Of a stretch of DNA of 55,135 nucleotides, positions 14,468-20,780 are shown in pieces. Source of the DNA: a virus; IMG/VR virus record IMGVR_UViG_3300044911_001343, positions 1 to 55,135 of that record; one strand, written 5' to 3'. The translations under genes were made by a program, and so were the position numbers. The notes beneath the pieces are model-generated. The model made no database searches and was not told the DNA's origin. It saw only the letters and a list, made by a program, of their open reading frames with translations. The first letter of the stretch is position 1, and each line of letters begins with the position of its first letter.

Positions 14468-14827
14468 TCAGCCGATGCCGTTCTTGCGGAGGTCAGCGAG
14501 GATCTCCTGCGCTGCCGCATCGGTTTGCTCCGCATCAGAAGGCTTGGAACCGATCCCGCGCTTGAGCAGCACCCGCGCAGATGCGATGACGGCAAGGCTG
14601 TTGGCATCCGTGAGTTCCTTCTGATCGCGGAAGGTGCAGTAGATGCGAACCTGCGCGATTGCCTCCATGATGAGAGGGAGCCGATCCACGGTGATGGGGG
14701 TGTTCGACTTGATGCTCCCCATGATCAATCCACCAACGAGGTCGAGCGTCTTGATGTTGTGCTCGGCGGTGATGTTGTGGAGGGGCGGGACGATGTCGTT
14801 GTTGTTGTCGTTGCTGTTGTTCGGCAT
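14468..14827 (-). CDS. hypothetical protein
   Basis: 119 aa with AGGAGAAACCCATC upstream. An Asn-rich N-terminus precedes a helical body (L-D-L-V-G-G-L-I-M-G-S-I-K; V-R-I-Y-C-T-F-R-D-Q-K-E-L). No motif assigned. It is followed by the stable hairpin at 14419-14440. Confidence 0.65.
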   Translation of the reverse strand: MPNNSNDNNNDIVPPLHNITAEHNIKTLDLVGGLIMGSIKSNTPITVDRLPLIMEAIAQVRIYCTFRDQKELTDANSLAVIASARVLLKRGIGSKPSDAEQTDAAAQEILADLRKNGIG

Positions 14828-14879
14828 GATGGGTTTCTCCTGTCGGTCTGATTCGGGGTTTTCTGTCGCTCGGGCTGTG

Positions 14880-15335
14880 TCAGTTGATCTTGTCCTTGCA
14901 CTTGTTGCAGATGTCGATGCTGCGGTCGTAGCACCCGCTGGACTTGTAGTAGGTCGCGTTGTCGATGTCGGTCAGCGGAACCATGAGAGCCGCCGAGTTC
15001 TTGAACTTGCCGTCCCCGTACATCTTGGCGACGATGGCACGGAGGTCGCGGATCGCCTCCTCCGCTTCGGCACGGGTGTGCTTCTGCACCGCAGGAGCCT
15101 CGAAGACGAGCGAAGGTTCCTTGCCCGACTTGGGCTTGGACGCGGTCGTGGGCTTCACCTGTGCCGTGCTGCGAGATCCTGCCTCGGTCAGCGCGGCAAG
15201 CCCGCTGCTCATGGCAGACGCGGTGGCGGATCGGGTCGAGCGACCCGCAGGACGGACGGCGGCAGTCACGACCACCTTGGTCTTGCTCTTGGTAGTCTTC
15301 GCGGTGCGCTTGGTCTTCTTGGTCTTGGTCGGCAT
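14880..15335 (-). CDS. basic hypothetical protein, first gene after a strong promoter
   Basis: 151 aa from the ATG at 15335 with CAGGAG upstream. Residues 1-45 are Lys/Thr/Arg-rich (T-K-K-T-K-R-T-A-K-T-T-K) like a histone-type nucleic-acid-binding tail, then an Ala/Ser linker, then a compact C-terminal domain ending C-N-K-C-K-D-K. The charge suggests DNA or RNA binding; no family is recognised. Confidence 0.65.
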   Translation of the reverse strand: MPTKTKKTKRTAKTTKSKTKVVVTAAVRPAGRSTRSATASAMSSGLAALTEAGSRSTAQVKPTTASKPKSGKEPSLVFEAPAVQKHTRAEAEEAIRDLRAIVAKMYGDGKFKNSAALMVPLTDIDNATYYKSSGCYDRSIDICNKCKDKIN

Positions 15336-15381
15336 AAGGTTCTCCTGAAAGGTTTGGGAAACGGATCGGTCGAGTGGTATG

Positions 15382-15410
15382 ATTCTATCCGAAGGCGGGG
15401 ATGGTGTCAA
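15382..15410 (-). promoter_or_regulatory. sigma70-like promoter (near-consensus)
   Basis: Minus-strand -35 TTGACA (15410-15405) and -10 TAGAAT (15387-15382), spacing 17 bp. It gives a leader of roughly 40 nt before the ATG at 15335, and overlaps the stop of the upstream gene. Confidence 0.85.
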
Positions 15411-15694
15411 TCCCCCTCTTCCTCCGACAAACGGTCGGTTTCTGCCTCAATGAGGCGGTCGAGGTCGCCAAACTGCCAACGAACCTCATACTCCGTGACA
15501 TCATGGAGCCGCTTGGTCGCTTCGTCAAGGAGAGGACGGTTCCAACGGGCATGGGCAAGGTTGGTCAAGATCATCGCCTTGATCTCGTCGGGAAAGCCGT
15601 AGGTGCGACCTGCACGGCAGTTGGCAGTCTCGACGCGGACGAGTTCGAGGCGGTCGGTGATGCGGGACGAGATGTCGTTCTTGTTGTCAGTCAT
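15407..15694 (-). CDS. hypothetical protein
   Basis: 95 aa from the ATG at 15694, overlapping the previous stop in the recurrent AAGCGATGA junction. Charged and helical, with R-L-E-L-V-R-V-E-T-A-N-C and F-G-D-L-D-R-L-I-E-A-E-T-D-R-L. No known domain. A longer frame upstream in this reading frame is only the Ala/Trp repeat of the next gene read out of frame. Confidence 0.65.
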   Translation of the reverse strand: MTDNKNDISSRITDRLELVRVETANCRAGRTYGFPDEIKAMILTNLAHARWNRPLLDEATKRLHDVTEYEVRWQFGDLDRLIEAETDRLSEEEGD

Positions 15695-16185
15695 CGCTTG
15701 GTTTCCTCCAGAAGACGGTTCAGTTCTGCAAACTGCGCGGCGCGTTCTGCATCCCATGCCGCAGACCACGCCGCAGCCCGCGCCGCAGCCGAAGCCGCAT
15801 CTGCCGCAGACCACGCCGCAGCCCGCGCCGCAGCCGCAGCCGCCGCAGCCCGCGCCGCATCCCGCGCCGCAGCCCACGCCGCATCCCACGCCGCAGACCA
15901 CGCCGCATCTGCCGCAGACCACGCCGCATCCCGCGCCCACGCCGCCGCAGACCACGCCGCCGCCGCAGCCCGCGCCGCAGCCGCAGCCCACGCCGCAGCC
16001 GTTGCCGCAGCCAGTTCCGCGTCGGTCGCCTCGCCGCGCAGATGCCGCGCCACGACATCGAGAGCGGCGGTGCTACGCGGGTCGGTCATCAGGTGGCGGA
16101 TGCGCTCGGCGCACCATAGCCCGAACTCTCGGCGTTGGCGGTCGGACAGGCGGTCGATCAGACGATTGATGTCGGTGTCAGTCAT
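15691..16185 (-). CDS. Ala/Trp-rich repeat protein
   Basis: 164 aa. Residues 1-58 (R-Q-R-R-E-F-G-L-W-C-A-E-R-I-R ... V-A-R-H-L-R-G-E-A-T-D-A-E-L) and the tail (E-L-N-R-L-L-E-E-T-K-R) match the neighbour at 16182. Between them about 85 residues are almost only Ala with Trp, Arg, Ser and Asp in A-A-W-S-A-A-type units. In the relative this stretch is an ordinary sequence, so the repeat looks like a later expansion. It probably makes one long amphipathic helix. Function unknown. Confidence 0.75.
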   Translation of the reverse strand: MTDTDINRLIDRLSDRQRREFGLWCAERIRHLMTDPRSTAALDVVARHLRGEATDAELAAATAAAWAAAAARAAAAAWSAAAWARDAAWSAADAAWSAAWDAAWAAARDAARAAAAAAAARAAAWSAADAASAAARAAAWSAAWDAERAAQFAELNRLLEETKR

Positions 16186-16709
16186 CGCTTGGTCTCCTCT
16201 AGAAGTCGAATGAGTTCCTTCGTCTGCGTGGCATGCTCCTTCTTACGGGCTTCCTTCCGCATCGCATCAAATCCCGCCCTCTCCTCTTGCTGCCGTCCGC
16301 AACTCAGAGGCGGATACTGAAACTCATGCTTCAGTATCCACTTCTCCCACTTCTTCTCAGCGACTCCCAACGACACGCCATACGCAGAGACGGAGATAGC
16401 CCCGAAGCACGACTGATCCAATGAAGGTTCACCCTGCGAGTTCTCCTCGCAGATGTCGCAGCAAAGGCTATACACCGCACGGACGGATGAACAGACGGGA
16501 GAACGATAGAGAACATCCCTCGCGGAAGCAACCTCTTCCTTGGTTGCCTTGCCGTCGAGATAACGATGCACGACGGCGAGTTGCGGATTGACATCCGAAT
16601 AAGCGAACTTGTTGGCGCGTCCGATGCACCAGAGCGCGAACTTGATCCGCACATCACGGGGAAGATCGTACAGCGCAGCGCGGAAATTGGTGTAGGTGAG
16701 CGTATTCAT
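16182..16709 (-). CDS. paralogue of the Ala/Trp-rich protein, without the repeat
   Basis: 175 aa with AAAGGA upstream of the ATG at 16709. F-A-L-W-C-I-G-R-A-N-K ... V-V-H-R-Y-L-D-G-K-A-T-K-E-E-V aligns with the N-terminal domain of the 15691 protein, and both end in L-I/N-R-L-L-E-E-T-K-R. The central part has several Cys (C-C-D-I-C-E-E-N). The family is not known to me. Confidence 0.7.
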   Translation of the reverse strand: MNTLTYTNFRAALYDLPRDVRIKFALWCIGRANKFAYSDVNPQLAVVHRYLDGKATKEEVASARDVLYRSPVCSSVRAVYSLCCDICEENSQGEPSLDQSCFGAISVSAYGVSLGVAEKKWEKWILKHEFQYPPLSCGRQQEERAGFDAMRKEARKKEHATQTKELIRLLEETKR

Positions 16710-16727
16710 GGTGTCTGTTCCTTTCGT

Positions 16728-17678
16728 TCAGGACTTGCGGGGGAACGAGTTGCCGAAGGTGACGGTGAGGGTGACGAAGTCCGTGCCGCCGATGAGACGC
16801 GCATACCTGTCGGCGGGATGTTCAGCACCCCATCCATTGAAGATCTCATCCACATCGATGTACTTGGTGATGTTGCGGCGGTTGCCCCACTTGCCGCTGG
16901 ACTCGTCGCTCTTCCATTGGGCAACGGCATCTTCCTTGCGGACGCACGAACGCCCCTCACGGAAGATCCACAATCCCGCATCGTTCCTGCGGTACTCGCG
17001 GATTTCGTATGAGCCGTTCCACACATTCGGCAGGAAGACCTTCAGGTGGCTCTCGTCGGTGGTGTTGGTCAGGCACCAGATCGCGGGGATGGCAAGGCTG
17101 TCGCGGAGAGCCTCGTTCTGCTTCAGCCATTGGGAGCGGGAGGATCGGCGGCGAGGGGCAGGAGCCGAAGCAGCAGCCACACTCGACTGAACTGCCGCCG
17201 TGAAGGACACCCCCGTAGCCAAAGGCTTGTTCGTCAGCGGCACGGTCGCGGGAGCCGCAGCAGCCGCACCGCGCACGATCTTGCCGTGCAGGGTGCGGGA
17301 GAAGTCGGCGGGACGCTCGTCCATGCCGTCCACGCGCTGCCACGAAGAGAGGACGAGAGGATCAAGGATGATCTTGTCGCCCTTGACCACCTTCGGCAGT
17401 TCAGCCTCGGTCGCGGCATTGCCGATGTAGCCCATGAGAACCCACCCTTCGGTGGTCGTGATGCGAACCCACACGCGCCACGCGCTCATCCCGCTGCTGC
17501 GAGTGAGGGGACCATACACATTCTTGAGATTGCGAACCACGCCCTCATGGGCATGGGCGGTCTTGAAGTAGTCGGGGTTGATGGAGTTGGCGGGGACGGT
17601 CACGGCGTTGCTCTTGGTTCGGTGGCTCTTGTACGGCGGCGCGACTGGATGCTTCGTGTTCGTGCGGTACTTGCTCAT
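16728..17678 (-). CDS. hypothetical protein with Ala/Arg-rich linker
   Basis: 316 aa from the ATG at 17678 (AGGAGG about 12 nt upstream). An N-terminal domain (about 1-140) contains W-R-V-W-V-R-I-T-T-T-E-G-W-V-L-M-G-Y-I-G, SH3-like in appearance. A low-complexity linker (about 145-185) follows, then a C-terminal domain with a conserved-looking W-I-F-R-E-G-R-S-C-V. Upstream starts would lie inside the preceding gene. No function assigned. Confidence 0.7.
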   Translation of the reverse strand: MSKYRTNTKHPVAPPYKSHRTKSNAVTVPANSINPDYFKTAHAHEGVVRNLKNVYGPLTRSSGMSAWRVWVRITTTEGWVLMGYIGNAATEAELPKVVKGDKIILDPLVLSSWQRVDGMDERPADFSRTLHGKIVRGAAAAAPATVPLTNKPLATGVSFTAAVQSSVAAASAPAPRRRSSRSQWLKQNEALRDSLAIPAIWCLTNTTDESHLKVFLPNVWNGSYEIREYRRNDAGLWIFREGRSCVRKEDAVAQWKSDESSGKWGNRRNITKYIDVDEIFNGWGAEHPADRYARLIGGTDFVTLTVTFGNSFPRKS

Positions 17679-17682
17679 GTTC

Positions 17683-18099
17683 TCAGTTGCCTCCTTCGGG
17701 TTCGACTTCGGCGCGTTCAGCCATCTTGCGGACATACGAGTCGGAAGGCTGGATGATGTAAGACCCCATCTCGACAGCCGCCGTCTCGTCGGGAGAGAGG
17801 TCGGCATAGAAGCAGCAGTCGCAGTCGATCTCCTCGCCGTGCGACTCGACCACGAATCCCTTGCCGCCGCACGACTCGCACCCATCGGCAGCACGGAGAA
17901 CTACCGTCTCGGGGTAGTTGACGGCGACTTCGTCCGTGCCGTGCAGGGCGCGATGCTCTGCGGTGCGCTCCTCAGCGTCGAGACGCTCGTTGTAGGCATC
18001 CCACTCCTCCTGCGAGGAGAAGTTGTCGGGATAGCCGCGCTGCATGGCATCGTCGGAGAGGCGGGAGAGGGAAAGGGCGTGGTCGGAACCTGAATCCAT
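17683..18099 (-). CDS. zinc-ribbon protein, predicted leaderless
   Basis: 138 aa from the ATG at 18099. Residues 74-96 show C-E-S-C-G-G-K-G-F ... C-D-C-C, a DnaJ-like zinc-ribbon pattern. The N-terminal part is acidic and helical (E-E-W-D-A-Y-N-E-R-L-D-A-E-E-R). There is no Shine-Dalgarno; the -10 box ends 6 nt before the ATG. First gene of the run down to 15407. It may be a regulator or assembly factor; this is not established. Confidence 0.7.
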   Translation of the reverse strand: MDSGSDHALSLSRLSDDAMQRGYPDNFSSQEEWDAYNERLDAEERTAEHRALHGTDEVAVNYPETVVLRAADGCESCGGKGFVVESHGEEIDCDCCFYADLSPDETAAVEMGSYIIQPSDSYVRKMAERAEVEPEGGN

Positions 18100-18105
18100 A
18101 CCACT

Positions 18106-18134
18106 AGTATCGTCTATTCCGAAGGTTTTGTCCA
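18106..18134 (-). promoter_or_regulatory. sigma70-like promoter (leaderless)
   Basis: Minus-strand -35 TGGACA (18134-18129) and -10 GATACT (18111-18106), spacing 17 bp; the ATG at 18099 starts 7 nt after the -10, exactly as at 1094 and 11195. Confidence 0.75.
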
Positions 18135-18174
18135 CAGGGACAGCCGAAACAGCCCCAAAACGACGAAAATCGTT

Positions 18175-18201
18175 GTAAGTTTCGGTCTGGTAAGCACTTA
18201 C
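18175..18201. repeat. GTAAG-N17-CTTAC dyad element, copy 3
   Basis: Perfect arms with the same 17-bp spacing as copies 1 and 2, 41 bp upstream of the -35 box. A second overlapping inverted repeat (ttcggtc...gaccgaa) is nested with it. Confidence 0.6.
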
Positions 18202-18267
18202 GACCGAAAAACCACCAAAACCGACCCTAGAACAGCCTTTGGACAAGGAAAATCAGTCAAATTTGAC

Positions 18268-18293
18268 ACAAAAACCACAACGAATTGTGGTTT
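18268..18293 (-). terminator. intrinsic terminator with UUCG loop
   Basis: Minus strand: AAACCACAA, TTCG, TTGTGGTTT, continuing into TTTG, so the stem is followed by a short U-run. It lies about 40 nt after the stop of the lipoprotein gene and insulates the next promoter. Confidence 0.8.
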
Positions 18294-18332
18294 CGGTGCT
18301 TTTGTGATGGTTGAAGCCTCTCCGTGAGCCGT

Positions 18333-18605
18333 CTACTTGCGTCTCTTGGTCTTCTTGGGAGTCGAATCGTCCTCTGGAGTCGGCTTTCGGAAGAACTCTC
18401 GGTATCCCCAAGCCATCGCGACCACGACAACGGGTATGTACCAGAGGATCCACCCGTATCCAGTCTGTAACGGCTTGCCCATCTCCGTGTCCTTGTCGAT
18501 CTTGCGGGTCATCGCGCTTCCCTTGGTCTCGTCGGGGATGACCTTCGGGGTCACGGAGCAGCCGTAGAGCATGAGAGAGAGGACGATTGCTGTGATTGTG
18601 CGCAT
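18333..18605 (-). CDS. lipoprotein with C-terminal membrane helix (possible unimolecular spanin)
   Basis: 90 aa. Residues 1-16 are a lipoprotein signal with lipobox L-Y-G-C (acylated Cys16). After a ~35-residue polar segment a transmembrane helix (about 50-70, G-W-I-L-W-Y-I-P-V-V-V-V-A-M-A-W) is followed by a short basic tail. An N-terminal outer-membrane lipid anchor plus C-terminal inner-membrane helix is the layout of unimolecular spanins, which fuse the two membranes in lysis. The periplasmic part is short for that, so the call is tentative. Its start overlaps the stop of the upstream membrane protein. Confidence 0.6.
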   Translation of the reverse strand: MRTITAIVLSLMLYGCSVTPKVIPDETKGSAMTRKIDKDTEMGKPLQTGYGWILWYIPVVVVAMAWGYREFFRKPTPEDDSTPKKTKRRK

Positions 18606-19063
18606 TAGGTCTTTCCTTTTCCTGCGGCATTGCCGAAGTAGAAGCCTACGAGGCTCAGTAGGATCTGCCTGTTCTCGGATGGATAGATGAACCCGTTGAT
18701 CTCGACTATGAACTTCTGCGTGTAGGCGGGAATCAGCCCGAAGAGCCTGTCGGGATTGGACTGATCCACCTCGAGGAAGGTCGGGATGCCGAAGAACGGA
18801 AGGATGAACGGGGCAAGCATCGTGGCAAACAGCACCGCGAGGACGATGATCCGCCGAATGGTCTTGCCCATGTCGATGGGAACCCTTTCGACAGCCTTGT
18901 CGTGGTTCTCGTTCGACTGCTTGTTGAGGTTGATGATGTTCTCGACCATCTGCCGTTCGTTCTCCCGCTTCTCTGCCATGTGGCGGAAGAGGAAGCCGAC
19001 GAGGCTTCCTCCGATGAGGGAGATGAACTCAGGTGTGAGGAATGCCATAGGGGGCTGCTCCAT
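18605..19063 (-). CDS. membrane protein, possible holin-type
   Basis: 152 aa from the ATG at 19063 (GGAG upstream; Met6 also has GGAG). Three hydrophobic segments: about 8-26, 72-92 and 134-150, with a charged helix between the first two (R-E-N-E-R-Q-M-V-E-N). Size, topology and pairing with the spanin-like lipoprotein would fit a holin, but no holin family is recognised and other membrane roles are possible. Confidence 0.6.
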   Translation of the reverse strand: MEQPPMAFLTPEFISLIGGSLVGFLFRHMAEKRENERQMVENIINLNKQSNENHDKAVERVPIDMGKTIRRIIVLAVLFATMLAPFILPFFGIPTFLEVDQSNPDRLFGLIPAYTQKFIVEINGFIYPSENRQILLSLVGFYFGNAAGKGKT

Positions 19064-19115
19064 GATGGTGACTCCATTCTGAAACTATCACGGGTACATG
19101 GCTATCTATGGCTTC

Positions 19116-19151
19116 CCGAAAAGCACAAAGCCTCCTTTCGGAGACCCTGTG
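19116..19151 (-). terminator. intrinsic terminator of the tmRNA gene
   Basis: Minus strand: a 13-bp stem (GCACAGGGTCTCC / GGAGGCTTTGTGC, with G-U pairs), GAAA loop, then TTTTC. A strong Rho-independent terminator placed between the tmRNA and the downstream protein genes. Confidence 0.9.
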
Positions 19152-19396
19152 CCGATGATCCGTTCAGTCGCGGGTGGATCGGACCCCACTGCTTCAAGCA
19201 GCCATCCGCATGTTCGCGGCGTTTATGGTTGCCGACATTGGGATTTTACGAGGGTTGTCAGCGACCTCTCGGACATCTCCCTGTTGCGAACATCTAGCCG
19301 TCGATTCCAGTTCGACCCCGTAGGTTTGAATGGAGTCGGGGGGTATCGAACCCCCGTGTGACCAGGTAGTATGCAAAGATCAACGATGTCGTTTGC
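19116..19396 (-). ncRNA. ssrA: tmRNA, circularly permuted (two-piece type)
   Basis: tmRNA rescues stalled ribosomes and adds a degradation tag. On the minus strand the 3' half of the tRNA-like domain comes first: T-arm GGGGG-TTCGATA-CCCCC (19354-19338), acceptor strand CGACTCC (19337-19331) and discriminator A (19330). An 11-nt spacer follows. Then comes the 5' half: GGGGTCG (19318-19312) and ACTGGAATCGACGG, close to the tmRNA 5' consensus. The two acceptor strands pair over 7 bp with a G3-U70 wobble, the alanine identity element. Downstream a 12-codon tag frame A-T-I-N-A-A-N-M-R-M-A-A-stop lies at 19231-19193. A strong terminator closes the gene. Having the acceptor half upstream of the 5' half is the permuted order known from Alphaproteobacteria and some cyanobacteria. 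The exact 5' end and processing sites are not visible. Confidence 0.85.
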
Positions 19397-19756
19397 TCAC
19401 TTGTTGAGGGTGAGCAGGTAGATTGTGTGGTTCACCACGCCCTTCATCTCGTCCCTGATGTTCTTGAGTTCCGTGTCTCCTTCCAACAACTCGTCGTCCA
19501 GCGATGTGAGGTAGGTATCGTACTGCTTGAGGAATGCCACGGGATCAGTCTCGCGGTAGTTGGTGAGGTGGATGCTGAATCCACCGCTGGAGAGGATCCT
19601 CCCCTTCTTTCCCATCATCGTCTCGATGAATGTGTCGATCAGGTCTCCTAGATCTCCGTATGCCTTTCCGAATGCCTCATGCTCCGCATACGATGTGGTC
19701 TGCCAATGGAATATGCGAAGTTGGTTCTGAAGAGTGAGAAGGCTGGTTATGTACAT
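19397..19756 (-). CDS. Dps/ferritin-like protein (DUF5856 type)
   Basis: 119 aa with AGGAG upstream. L-R-I-F-H-W-Q-T-x-S-Y-A-E-H-x-A-F-G and the following D-L-I-D-T-F-I-E form the helix pair characteristic of a phage family with a ferritin-like/Dps-like helical bundle, often annotated DUF5856. In Dps such His, Asp and Glu residues bind iron; whether metal is bound here is unknown. TATACATA just upstream (19776-19769) resembles a -10 box or a T4 late-type box without a clear -35. The tmRNA follows immediately, so both may share one transcript. Confidence 0.8.
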   Translation of the reverse strand: MYITSLLTLQNQLRIFHWQTTSYAEHEAFGKAYGDLGDLIDTFIETMMGKKGRILSSGGFSIHLTNYRETDPVAFLKQYDTYLTSLDDELLEGDTELKNIRDEMKGVVNHTIYLLTLNK

Positions 19757-19791
19757 TTGGTGGTTCTCCTACTTTATGTATAGCCACCTCC

Positions 19792-20085
19792 CTAAGCGGG
19801 TTCCTCCGTCTCCACCGTGATCTTGAAGTGACCCTCGGCAGCGGATTCGATGATGATGTCCGTGACCACGCGACCACCGAACTCATCAAGCGGAACGCCC
19901 ATCTCTCCCTTCCCGATGAACGGACCACCCGAAGGATCGAAGAATGCGATCCCCTTCCCCGATGGGTCGTTTCCAGCGCGGTAGTAGCCGCACTTTCCGC
20001 TCATGGTGTACACGCCGTGACCGTGGTCAACGATCAGGCGTTCTTCCCCGTAGCGACAATAGACTTTCTTGGTTTTGCTTGGCAT
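19792..20085 (-). CDS. hypothetical protein
   Basis: 97 aa from the ATG at 20085, chosen because it follows AAACACACA as in other genes here; an ATG at 20097 is in frame. Several Gly-rich turns (V-Y-T-M-S-G-K-C-G-Y-Y-R-A-G-N-D) suggest a small beta protein. No recognised domain. tRNA-Arg(UCU) lies just upstream. Confidence 0.6.
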   Translation of the reverse strand: MPSKTKKVYCRYGEERLIVDHGHGVYTMSGKCGYYRAGNDPSGKGIAFFDPSGGPFIGKGEMGVPLDEFGGRVVTDIIIESAAEGHFKITVETEEPA

Positions 20086-20101
20086 TGTGTGTTTCATAAA
20101 G

Positions 20102-20175
20102 CACACCCGACAGGACTCGAACCTGTGACTGACGGTTTAGAAAACCGTTACTCTATCCTACTGAGTTACAGGTGT
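20102..20175 (-). tRNA. tRNA-Arg(UCU)
   Basis: Acceptor ACACCTG/CGGGTGT, anticodon stem ACGGT/ACCGT with loop TTTCTAA (anticodon UCU), T-arm ACAGG-TTCGAGT-CCTGT. CCA not encoded. Confidence 0.9.
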
Positions 20176-20189
20176 ATGTGGAAGTTTGA

Positions 20190-20333
20190 CTATCGTGACT
20201 TCTTGGTCTTCTTCTGCACGGACTGCTTCTTCGGCTTCTTCCCGAAGATCCTGTCCCAGTTCTCCGACCACTTCTTGCGGTCAACGGGACGGGGAGAGTC
20301 TCCCTTCCCCGCGCTGTGTCTGCGGTTGTCCAT
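20190..20333 (-). CDS. short conserved phage protein
   Basis: 47 aa from the ATG at 20333 with GGAGG upstream. The stretch A-G-K-G-D-S-P-R-P-V-D-R-K-K-W followed by N-W-D-R-I-F-G-K-K is found in many unrelated phages as a tiny protein of unknown role. The C-terminus is strongly basic. Confidence 0.75.
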   Translation of the reverse strand: MDNRRHSAGKGDSPRPVDRKKWSENWDRIFGKKPKKQSVQKKTKKSR

Positions 20334-20346
20334 GACATGCCTCCGT

Positions 20347-20391
20347 AAAACAGGAACGGCAGGGAGGGGAGCGTCCTCCCCTTGCCCTGCC
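20347..20391 (-). terminator. intrinsic terminator
   Basis: Minus strand: outer stem GGCAGGG/CCCTGCC and inner stem GGGGAG/CTCCCC around a GACG loop, then GTTCCTGTTTT. It separates the HTH gene from the downstream small gene and tRNA, and could act as an attenuator. Confidence 0.75.
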
Positions 20392-20481
20392 GCCGTCTGG
20401 CTCATGCTAGACGATGATCATCGGATAGATCGCGGTATCCGACTGCCGTTCCCACGCGACCGTTTCAACTATTCCCGTCAT

Positions 20482-20763
20482 TCAAAGACGGTAACGATTG
20501 CCCTGAGCGTCGAAGCCCCAGACGCGCTGACCAGGGTGGATGTCGGTGAGGCGGTAGACCGTCTCGCCACGCTTGTTGGTGTCCGTCTGGAGCATCCAGT
20601 TGCCGTAACGCTCGAACTGCTCACGGATGGACGAGACCATGGCGCGGAGGTTCCTCACGCCGAACTTGCTAAACGCCTGATCCTGCGTCAGGGTCTTGCC
20701 CGAACGGAGGTGGTTGATGACCTGACGGGTCTTGCTGAGGGTGGGCTTGGTTGCGGTAGCCAT
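20482..20763 (-). CDS. helix-turn-helix regulator-like protein
   Basis: 93 aa from the ATG at 20763 with CAGGAG upstream. Residues 10-50 (Q-V-I-N-H-L-R-S-G-K-T-L-T-Q-D-Q-A-F-S-K-F-G-V-R-N-L-R-A-like region) form a winged-helix/HTH of the type found in small phage proteins, followed by a beta wing (V-Y-R-L-T). Probable DNA binding. It is first behind its promoter and has a structured leader; autoregulation is plausible but not shown. Confidence 0.7.
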   Translation of the reverse strand: MATATKPTLSKTRQVINHLRSGKTLTQDQAFSKFGVRNLRAMVSSIREQFERYGNWMLQTDTNKRGETVYRLTDIHPGQRVWGFDAQGNRYRL

Positions 20764-20780
20764 TGTCTGAATCTCCTGAA

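Noticed and set aside
15695-15991. Gly/Cys-rich N-terminal extension of the 15407 gene
   Set aside because: It is the Ala/Trp repeat of the neighbouring gene read in another frame; a coupled ATG start exists at 15694.
15750-16020. apparent short regularly spaced repeats (CRISPR-like)
   Set aside because: The periodicity comes from GCC/GCA alanine codons in a coding repeat; there are no unique spacers.
19194-19376. 60-codon open frame on the minus strand ending in the tmRNA tag
   Set aside because: It spans the tRNA-like halves and the spacer of the tmRNA; only the last 12 codons are meaningful, as the tag.
19116-19396. ordinary tRNA at the GGGGG-TTCGATA-CCCCC arm
   Set aside because: No 5' acceptor strand or anticodon arm lies upstream at tRNA distance; the pairing strand is downstream, as in a permuted tmRNA.
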